Shown one piece after another: positions 7,361 to 12,052 of a stretch of DNA of 12,052 bases. The notes under the pieces are model-generated. The model did not search any database and was not told the DNA's origin. It worked only from the letters and a program-made list of their open reading frames with translations. A program made the translations under genes and the position numbers. Every line of letters begins with the position of its first letter. Position 1 is the first letter of the stretch. This DNA comes from Cyanobacteriota bacterium (GTDB lineage Bacteria > Cyanobacteriota > Cyanobacteriia > PCC-6307 > Cyanobiaceae): assembly GCA_026389255.1 (NCBI GenBank), contig JAPLIF010000185.1, forward strand, positions 1 through 12,052, written 5' to 3'.

Positions 7361-7947
7361 TCAGGCGAGCGGAGCCAGATCCTCGAACCGGAAAGTCTGG
7401 CTAGTGGAGCCTGCTTCCGTCCCGTCGGCTTCGGTGACCACCACCCGCTCGGCCAGCACCCAGGGCCCTGCTGGTGTCAGGGGGGTGAAGGTATCGGTAA
7501 AGGTGCTGGTGCCGCCTTTGGCCTCGCCGGTGGCCGGATCGCTGTAGCGGCTGGTGTAGGTGTGGCTGAGGTAGCCGGAGCCGGTGTCGGTGGTGCTGAG
7601 GGTGAAGAAATCACCTCGGTGCCCACCGCATCGGTGTCACCCGCCGTGAAGATGTTGTCGCCATGGGTTTGCTCAAAGCTGCGGCGCACCCGGTGGATCG
7701 CCACCTCCCAGAGCTGGGAGGCGAGGGCCTTTTTGACTTCCTCATCGTCCACCCCCTCCACCGTGGCCTTGAGATCGGAGCCCACCTGGAAGGTGCCCTC
7801 AACGCGACGATCGCCCTGCTGCCAGACGCAGCGACCGCCATAGCCGCCGAAGCCCGGTTCCCAGGTGTAGCGGTTCTCGTAGGCGGCGCGAAACACCTCC
7901 CGCAGGTCGGTGCCGGGGGTGATGGGGGCATGAAGAGTGGCAGTCAT
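7361..7947 (-). pseudogene. DUF3386 family protein gene with internal deletion and frame change
   Basis: DUF3386 proteins are soluble cyanobacterial/plastid-lineage proteins of about 210-220 residues and unknown function. From ATG 7947 the first ~112 codons read well: DLREVFRAAYENRYTWEPGF, then GRCVWQQGDRRVEG, ASQLWEVAIHRVRRSFEQ and THGDNIFTAGDTDAVGTEVI. At about 7610 this frame dissolves into Ser/Pro/Ala repeats. In another minus-strand frame the family's C-terminal part appears: FFTLSTTDTGSGYLSHTYTS, RYSDPATGEAKGGTSTFTDT, GPWVLAERVVVTEADG and FRFEDLAPLA, with a TGA at 7361-7363. The two parts total about 195 codons, so roughly 30 central residues (which I recall as a GGK...DRYRIKDN...HRHIHG region) are missing together with the frame change. 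It cannot give a normal product as written. It is convergent to the DUF6447-like gene and divergent from vapBC. Confidence 0.85.
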
Positions 7948-8016
7948 GCAGGGCAAACCATGGAAGAGTCTCAGCCTAGGAGCGGGGGGCGCTTGGGGTT
8001 GACCACTGCCACCAGC

Positions 8017-8041
8017 CGGCCTAGGCAAGAGGCCTATGCCG
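8017..8041. promoter_or_regulatory. Imperfect inverted repeat upstream of vapBC (possible operator)
   Basis: Arms CGGCCTAGGC (8017-8026) and GCCTATGCCG (8032-8041) match at 9 of 10 positions around a 5-base spacer. VapB antitoxins usually repress their own operon by binding such repeats near the promoter. The repeat covers the ATG at 8036, which would be odd for an operator if that ATG is used, and so supports a later vapB start. The operator role is inferred. Confidence 0.45.
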
Positions 8042-8323
8042 GATCTAGGCTGGGATGGACCCCGCAGGCTGCCCTTGAACCCATCCCGAGATGTACGAGT
8101 CGCCAGCATCTTTCGCAATGGCCGCAACCAGGCGATCCGGCTGCCGCGTGACATGGAGTTCGCTGGCGAGCAGGTCCTGATCGAAAAGCATGGAGATCAA
8201 CTCACGGTGCGGCCCAAACCCAGGGATTGGGCTGATTACTTCGCCACCTGTGGCTCGTTCGATGCGGACTTTCCCGCCGATATCGACGATCAACCGATTG
8301 GCGAGGAGGCGTTGGGCTGGTGA
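8036..8323 (+). CDS. vapB: Antitoxin, VapB type (AbrB/MazE-like DNA-binding fold)
   Basis: It neutralises the VapC RNase and normally represses the operon. The sequence VASIFRNGRNQAIRLPRDME is the classic VapB swapped-hairpin DNA-binding segment, followed by EQVLIEKHGDQLTVRPKP and an acidic C-terminal toxin-binding part (WADYFATCGSFDADFPADID). The 95-residue frame from ATG 8036 has about 20 unconventional N-terminal residues and its ATG sits inside the putative operator. Family members usually begin a residue or two before VASIF. In this frame that position has GTA-CGA, while an ATG at 8091 lies immediately before it but out of frame by two bases. A TTG at 8075 is the other in-frame choice. 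So the true start is uncertain, or a 2-base insertion has displaced it. The last four bases overlap the vapC start (GTGA), giving translational coupling. Confidence 0.88.
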   Translation: MPDLGWDGPRRLPLNPSRDVRVASIFRNGRNQAIRLPRDMEFAGEQVLIEKHGDQLTVRPKPRDWADYFATCGSFDADFPADIDDQPIGEEALGW

Positions 8324-8745
8324 TCCACACCATGCTGGATACCAATGCCTGTATTCATGTCATTACCGGTCGGGTGCCGAGCGTCCGGGAGCGGCTTCAG
8401 GCGATCCCTCCCGAACTGATTGGCATCTCTGCCGTGGTGGTGGCCGAACTTCAGTTCGGCATCAGCTTGGCGGCACCGACTCGCCGCGAGACGAATCAGG
8501 AAGCCCTGGATCATTTCCTGGAAATGGTGGTTGTGGAGGATTGGCCCGCAGAGGCTGCATCCCTGTACGGCGAGCAGCGGGCTGCCCTGCGCAGATTGGG
8601 CCAACCGATCGGGGCCAATGACCTGCTGATCGGCTGCCATGCCCTACACCGCCAACGGGTTCTTGTCACCCAGAACCTGCGGGAGTTCGAACGGTTGCAG
8701 GGTTTAAGGGTGGAGGATTGGTCTGGCTTCAGCGAATGCGCCTAG
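8320..8745 (+). CDS. vapC: Toxin, VapC-type PIN-domain ribonuclease
   Basis: A PIN-domain endoribonuclease that cleaves tRNA or rRNA when free of VapB, in the cytoplasm. 141 residues, the normal family length. Acidic metal-binding residues are in place: Asp in MLDTNACIHV (position 7), Glu in VVVAELQFGIS (about 43) and Asp in IGANDLLIGCHAL (about 100). TQNLREFERLQGLRVEDW near the end is the usual final motif, although the common TNN reads TQN. The start is GTG 8320, overlapping the antitoxin stop by 4 bases; ATG 8332 is an alternative. The toxin looks intact. Such modules are mobile between genomes, and this one sits between a broken gene and a GC-poor gene. Confidence 0.95.
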   Translation: MIHTMLDTNACIHVITGRVPSVRERLQAIPPELIGISAVVVAELQFGISLAAPTRRETNQEALDHFLEMVVVEDWPAEAASLYGEQRAALRRLGQPIGANDLLIGCHALHRQRVLVTQNLREFERLQGLRVEDWSGFSECA

Positions 8746-8909
8746 ATGGCATCAGTGGGATTCAGGTGCTGACTCAGATGGTCGGCATGGCTGGAGTGCG
8801 TCAAAGTAGAGGGTGGTCGCTTGGATTCATCCATAGACCCAACGTGATGCCTTAATGCCCTTATGTATTTTGATGCTACGCCCGCCTTGCCAGTGGAGTG
8901 AGCTTTGAC

Positions 8910-10115
8910 CTATCCCTGATCGGTCGCCTGCAGCCGACACCGTTTTTTCAAGCGGCGGCTGTAGCGAAGTGCGGCTAGGGCGCCCAGAACAGGGACAGGT
9001 CCAGGCACGGCCGAAGTCGCTGAAGGGTCTCCATTGCTAGAAAAGGTACCAATTTGTGTACCCCGGAAGCACCCAGGTCCGTAGGGAAATTCATTGTTAA
9101 GATGATAGTGATACATGTCTGTGAGAATACCGTCCCAATCGATCTTCCCAGAATGTCCATGACACACGTCCAGGTCTTCGTTGGTCAGCAACACACCACC
9201 GTCTCCGCGGGGACCGAATACGCCAAAACCGTCAAGTGCAATTCCGAATAGTGGGGAATGCTCAATTTGATTGCCCTGGTTGGGAAAGCACTTCCAGGAG
9301 TAGCCATGATAGTGGTATTGCATGTGGACAGGATGGCCCCAGCATTGATCCATAGGCAAGCCTGCAATCGGATCAACATATGGATTTGCATCATTCGTTG
9401 AGGCAAGGTTGACGTGGAAAGTGGCACCTGTTTGGGTGGCTATAGCGAAGGTCAACTCACCAACAGCTGTAGGCATATTAGAATAAACAGGATTTTGGGG
9501 AACGGACATGTAAAGATCATATGTTTCTATCGGAAGGTAGGACGCATTTGGATATTCTCCAGCAGGATCTGGTAGCGCTGCATAGTACGGATAGGCTGGC
9601 TGGTCGGAGGCTATGGGAAATAGGCCAGTTGGGTGATTGGGAACACCATTGCCCGTGAAATAGCGAATCCCATTGCTCACCCAAGTATTTAATACCGAGT
9701 TCCAATACACTTCCCCTCCGACAAAGGGGATATCTGAGACGATCACATCTTGGCCATTAATCCACGGTGTGCTAGGAGTTGTGTAGAAGCCGCCGGCAAT
9801 ATTGTACCCTACGAAAGTATCGCTTAGAAACATTTGGTTTCTAGCCGCGTTACCGAATCCCGTGCCGGTGGGCGGCGTCTTCAAAGAACTTGGCGCGCTA
9901 GGGTCGACGGGAAAAGTATAAGCAAGGCTTGGAATTGCGTAAAACGGCAGAGTGGCTATGGCAAAGGCCCTAAACAAGCGACAGCTAAATAACTTGAATT
10001 TAAACTTTCTAATAAGTTTAGCGCTAGCAATAAGCGAATTGATGTTTCCGTCGTCAATGAGTTGCAAGCCCATGCTGATTGCAGTCGATCTCTCGAAGAC
10101 CATATGTAACCCCAT
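8910..10115 (-). CDS. Secreted YHYH-domain protein with PEP-CTERM-like tail
   Basis: 401 residues from ATG 10115; ATG 10073 (residue 15) is an equally good start. A basic region KLIRKFKFKLFSCRLFR (33-49) precedes a hydrophobic core AFAIATLPFYAIPSLA (50-65), a clear export signal. The C-terminal half is a YHYH domain: DQCWGHPVHMQYHYHGYSWK (256-275), SPLFGIALDGFGVFGPRG (287-304), LDVCHGHSG (315-323) and MYHYHLNNEFPYGPGCFRG (334-352). Its four cysteines (258, 276, 318, 349) could form disulfides. The function of YHYH proteins is not established; the many His, Asp and Cys residues suggest metal binding, which is inference. The end, VPGPVPVLGALAALRYSRRL then KKRCR (370-394), nearly repeats the tail of the protein at 3307-4266. 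GC is strikingly low (23 of 60 bases in 9481-9540), suggesting acquisition from elsewhere. It is convergent to vapC. Confidence 0.9.
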   Translation of the reverse strand: MGLHMVFERSTAISMGLQLIDDGNINSLIASAKLIRKFKFKLFSCRLFRAFAIATLPFYAIPSLAYTFPVDPSAPSSLKTPPTGTGFGNAARNQMFLSDTFVGYNIAGGFYTTPSTPWINGQDVIVSDIPFVGGEVYWNSVLNTWVSNGIRYFTGNGVPNHPTGLFPIASDQPAYPYYAALPDPAGEYPNASYLPIETYDLYMSVPQNPVYSNMPTAVGELTFAIATQTGATFHVNLASTNDANPYVDPIAGLPMDQCWGHPVHMQYHYHGYSWKCFPNQGNQIEHSPLFGIALDGFGVFGPRGDGGVLLTNEDLDVCHGHSGKIDWDGILTDMYHYHLNNEFPYGPGCFRGTQIGTFSSNGDPSATSAVPGPVPVLGALAALRYSRRLKKRCRLQATDQG

Positions 10116-10126
10116 AGCCTGATGTC

Positions 10127-10144
10127 CATCGTCCTTGGACGATA
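10127..10144. promoter_or_regulatory. Perfect dyad just upstream of the YHYH gene
   Basis: ATCGTCC-TT-GGACGAT forms a 16-bp dyad (10128-10143), 13-28 bp upstream of the ATG at 10115. It could be a regulator-binding site or a small mRNA hairpin (6 bp, loop CTTG). No protein that would bind it can be named. Confidence 0.35.
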
Positions 10145-10277
10145 GGTTTTCCTGGTTGCCTAACTTGGTTCGGTAGCCTCCTCCAAGGCCTGCGTGATAC
10201 TGTCAAAAAATTAGCCTTGATTGTTGAGGCAGGGCGAGAGTCAAAACTTCTGCAACACAATGGTCTTCGGTTTTTTA

Positions 10278-10497
10278 TCAGGCTGCTGGTGACCCCAGAT
10301 AGGGTTTCACCCCCCCCGCCAAAACGCTTCTCCTGCTCCCCTGGATAGGGATTGAGCCGCTTCTGCAATGGCGGCGACCGCCCAGCGTCGGGACGGGCGC
10401 GCAGCTCCAGCCAGCCAGCCAGCTGCTTGGCCTCACACCAGAGCACAAAAACCTCGGGCGATTCGGGCCATTCCCCTGCGGGTGTGGGCGAGTCCAT
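10278..10497 (-). pseudogene. Short hypothetical ORF, probably frameshifted in an 8-base G tract
   Basis: Unrecognised. From ATG 10497 the minus strand reads MDSPTPAGEWPESPEVFVLW, then CEAKQLAGWLELRARPDAGR, SPPLQKRLNPYPGEQEKRFG, with codon use like the local high-GC genes. It then meets a run of eight G (plus-strand C 10310-10317). As written the frame runs on to 10054, into GC-poor DNA and across the start of the YHYH gene, ending in poor sequence. With one G fewer it would end GGGVKPYLGSPAA and stop at 10278, giving 72 residues and ending where base composition changes. So a one-base error, mutation or slippage site in the tract is likely. It is divergent from the membrane-protein gene at 10588, with 90 bp between starts and no visible ribosome site. 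It may be a real small cyanobacterial protein or chance coding. Confidence 0.4.
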
Positions 10498-10587
10498 CCA
10501 AGTTGGTTGTGCATGGCGAGCTCGCGCCGATTCTGTTGTCTCGGCTTCGGTGCAGCCCCGCCAGAATTGCTCCACCGCCCACATCCC

Positions 10588-10833
10588 ATGTTGCTGCTCA
10601 GCCCCTTCTCCCCCTTCACAGTCGCCAAGATCGCCGGGCTGCAGGCCACGGTGCTGCTGCTGATCACCCTGTTGATCAAGGCCCAGGTCCAGATCAAGGC
10701 GGCGTCGGCGTTGGGATTGTTCCTGCTGGCCCTGCAAACGCTGGTGTTTCTGGCGGTCTCCGGCGCCCTGGGCCTGGCGGCCCTCGGTGGCGTGGCCTGT
10801 GCCACGAACCGCCGCCCAGTGCAGGCCGCATGA
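10588..10833 (+). CDS. Small two-helix membrane protein
   Basis: 81 residues from ATG 10588, no family recognised. Two strongly hydrophobic segments are visible: AGLQATVLLLITLLI (about 16-30) and ASALGLFLLALQTLVFLAVS followed by GALGLAALGGVA (about 39-70), with a short basic tail NRRPVQAA. A longer frame from ATG 10507 adds Cys/Arg/Pro-rich residues that look like non-coding sequence. The stop overlaps the start of the next gene as ATGA (10830-10833), so the two proteins are probably translationally coupled and may act together. It is likely an inner or thylakoid membrane protein. Confidence 0.72.
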   Translation: MLLLSPFSPFTVAKIAGLQATVLLLITLLIKAQVQIKAASALGLFLLALQTLVFLAVSGALGLAALGGVACATNRRPVQAA

Positions 10834-11393
10834 AGGCGCTGCCGCCCTGGCGGTTGTTGCTGCGGGGGGCCCGCGAGCGGGAAGGACGCTCAGCAGCGGC
10901 CCGCTGGCTGCAGCTCGCCACCGTGGCCGCCGATGGCAGCCCACGGGTGCGCACCCTGGTGTTTCGCGGCTGGGCTGATCACGCCGTGCTGGATCTGCTC
11001 ACCGACGGCCGCAGCGCCAAACAGGCCGAGTTGCGGCAGCAGCCCGCCGTGGAATTGTGCTGGCTGCTGCCCAAAGCCCGCTGTCAGTTCCGCCTGCGTG
11101 GAGAGCTGCTGACCTTGCCCAAGGACGAGGAATGGGGGGATCGCCAACGGCATTGGCAGGGCCTCAGCCCCAAGGGCCGCGCTCTCTGGGGCTGGCCTGA
11201 ACCCGGTGCCCCATTCGATGCATCTGCGGCCTTCCCAACAGAGATCGTGGACGACATGGCGATGCCCGACCATTTCCAGCTGCTGCGCATTGCCCTGGAG
11301 CAGGTGGAGCTGCTGGAGCTACGGGATCATCCGCACCAGCGCCGTCGCTGGCGCCGCGATGGCGGCTGGAGTGAGGAGCGCTTGAATCCTTGA
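10830..11393 (+). CDS. Alr4036-like FMN-binding protein (pyridoxamine 5'-phosphate oxidase-like fold)
   Basis: 187 residues. The first half has the split-barrel FMN-binding signature: RWLQLATVAADGSPRVRTLV followed by FRGW, then LLTDGRSAKQAELRQQPAVE (the R-SAK phosphate-contact motif) and LCWLLPKARCQFRLRGELL. The second half has a substrate-lid region with the order seen in PNPOx-like proteins: WQGLSPKGRALWGWPEPGAP, DHFQLLRIALEQVELLELRD and GGWSEERLNP. Known members bind FMN; some resemble pyridoxine phosphate oxidases, but the substrate of this cyanobacterial subgroup is not established. The ATG at 10830 overlaps the stop of the membrane-protein gene by the ATGA arrangement. Intact and cytoplasmic. 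A longer in-frame ORF from 10368 is spurious, since it passes antisense or out of frame through the neighbours. Confidence 0.88.
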   Translation: MKALPPWRLLLRGAREREGRSAAARWLQLATVAADGSPRVRTLVFRGWADHAVLDLLTDGRSAKQAELRQQPAVELCWLLPKARCQFRLRGELLTLPKDEEWGDRQRHWQGLSPKGRALWGWPEPGAPFDASAAFPTEIVDDMAMPDHFQLLRIALEQVELLELRDHPHQRRRWRRDGGWSEERLNP

Positions 11394-11843
11394 AGAGGTG
11401 AGCGCCGTTTAATGTCATTTTGCCAAATCGCAGCAGGGCGTTGCCGCTTCGTTGTTGCCAATGGCCCCGCCAGCTTGGTGCAAATCAATGGTTATGACCA
11501 GTGATCGGCGGGCGACAGATAGAGGGTTCTGTAAATATTAAAGGTAGACATCGAGTGGTTCCAAGCGGAGGTCCCGTCGATTCCGTTGTGGAGGTTCATC
11601 CCGATGGCAAAGCCCTCCTGCCTGTGGTAATCATCTTGGTTGGCACTCCGGGCGCTTCAGGCTGATTTCGTGCTTGATGACTGACCAGAGGGGTTCTTTT
11701 GTTAAGAAACTTGTCTGTTCGCCCTTCGCTATGGACAGGACGGCTTTGCTAAAGTGATAGAGTCCATCAAATTAGTAAAAGTTTGCATTGAGCTAGCCGC
11801 AGACCTTTCATTCCCTTTTTATTGTTAAAAGCCATCAACTCTT
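11394..11843. other. 450-bp spacer with a possible gene remnant
   Basis: No complete gene is visible. Base composition falls from the high-GC FMN gene to A/T-rich sequence near 11750-11840. On the minus strand 11492-11656 reads like the end of a protein (entered separately). On the plus strand a promoter-like pair TTGCTA (about 11745) and AAATTA 17 bases later precedes the gene at 11844; this is weak. No tRNA or strong hairpin was found by eye. Confidence 0.5.
11492..11656 (-). pseudogene. Possible C-terminal remnant of an unidentified protein
   Basis: Between an in-frame TGA (11657-11659) and a TAA (11492-11494) the minus strand reads NQDDYHRQEGFAIGMNLHNG, then IDGTSAWNHSMSTFNIYRTL and YLSPADHWS. 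This has balanced, protein-like composition. No good start codon or ribosome site is present (ATG 11599 would give 35 residues), and the frame before the TGA has no matching continuation I can find. It could be the surviving end of a decayed gene, or chance. I do not recognise a family. Confidence 0.3.
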
Positions 11844-12052
11844 ATGAGCAAATTTAAACTGTTTCTTGTCCTCGGTCTTGTCGGTGGCGGAGCGATTCTT
11901 TTGGCTGTCTTTTTGCTGACGATCGGTCGCAATGTCGGTCAATTCTTTTTCGGCAGAAACTTTGCCGAAGGTCAACTCAAGGACCATGTGGCTAATGTCA
12001 TCAAGGAAGACATCAACGGCTCTCAATGTCAAGCCTGGGATACGGACGGCAA
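11844..12052 (+). CDS. N-terminus of a membrane-anchored hypothetical protein, cut by window edge
   Basis: From ATG 11844 the frame is open to the end of the window (69 codons plus two bases). MSKFKLFLVLGLVGGGAILL then AVFLLTIGRN is a basic start plus one transmembrane segment (about residues 5-28), without an obvious signal-peptidase site. The following residues (FFFGRNFAEGQLKDHVANVI then KEDINGSQCQAWD) would face outside or the periplasm. The family is not recognisable from this much. GC is moderate (33 of 60 bases in 11881-11940), lower than the housekeeping genes. No Shine-Dalgarno is visible; the start was chosen because the hydrophobic segment follows it directly. Confidence 0.7.
   Translation, partial: MSKFKLFLVLGLVGGGAILLAVFLLTIGRNVGQFFFGRNFAEGQLKDHVANVIKEDINGSQCQAWDTDG

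Noticed and set aside
8746..8909. Spacer between convergent vapC and the YHYH gene
   Set aside because: No hairpin, repeat or ORF could be supported by eye.
10199..10215. Perfect -35 TTGACA on the minus strand upstream of the YHYH gene
   Set aside because: No acceptable -10 hexamer at 16-19 bases, so a promoter cannot be supported.
10368..10829. In-frame N-terminal extension of the FMN-binding protein
   Set aside because: It crosses the membrane-protein gene in another frame and has non-family, Ala/Pro-rich sequence; ATG 10830 matches the family start and the ATGA coupling.
10054..10944. 296-residue minus-strand open frame
   Set aside because: Its upstream half is antisense to the membrane-protein and FMN-protein genes; only the part from 10497 to the G tract looks coding and is entered separately.
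11412..11504. 30-codon plus-strand ORF beginning MSFCQIAAGRC
   Set aside because: Too short, no ribosome site or recognisable similarity.
1..12052. CRISPR array, tRNA, rRNA, insertion sequence or prophage genes
   Set aside because: Looked for spaced repeats, cloverleaf arms, transposase motifs and terminal repeats; none seen.

Overview
The window looks like a chromosomal segment of a high-GC unicellular cyanobacterium, most likely a Synechococcus/Cyanobium-type picocyanobacterium. This rests on GatB, TpiA, a DUF3386 protein and an S4 protein that match the sequence style I know from that group, on one perfect HIP1 palindrome (GGCGATCGCC, 6850-6859), and on very high GC in the housekeeping genes (45 of 60 bases in 5941-6000 by hand count). 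No database search was possible, so family names come from recognised motifs.

Left part (1-5378), all on the minus strand. In transcription order: an S4 RNA-binding protein, triosephosphate isomerase (tpiA), a secreted protein with a PEP-CTERM-like tail, a DEAD-box RNA helicase (RhlE-like), a 65-residue hypothetical protein, and gatB, which runs off the left edge. The secreted-protein gene is less GC-rich than its neighbours, and hairpins surround its start codon.

Middle (5399-8745). An ABC exporter runs on the plus strand, head to head with the S4 gene (20 bp between start codons). It breaks off exactly before the switch histidine and runs into a small DUF6447-like gene. Convergent to that is a DUF3386 gene with an internal deletion and frame change, so two damaged genes lie about 620 bp apart with a pair of strong hairpins between them. 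A vapBC toxin-antitoxin operon follows, with an imperfect operator-like inverted repeat.

Right part (8746-12052). A GC-poor minus-strand gene encodes a secreted YHYH-domain protein whose C-terminal tail closely matches that of the secreted protein at 3307-4266, although the rest of the two proteins looks unrelated. After it come a short minus-strand ORF probably broken in an 8-base G tract, a translationally coupled pair (small membrane protein plus Alr4036-like FMN-binding protein), a 450-bp spacer holding a possible gene remnant, and the start of a membrane-anchored protein cut by the right edge.

The most unusual content is the shared short sorting-like tail on two unlike exported proteins, the hairpins around the start of one of them, and the clustered gene damage between 6.9 and 7.7 kb. 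I see no complete new defence or metabolic system.
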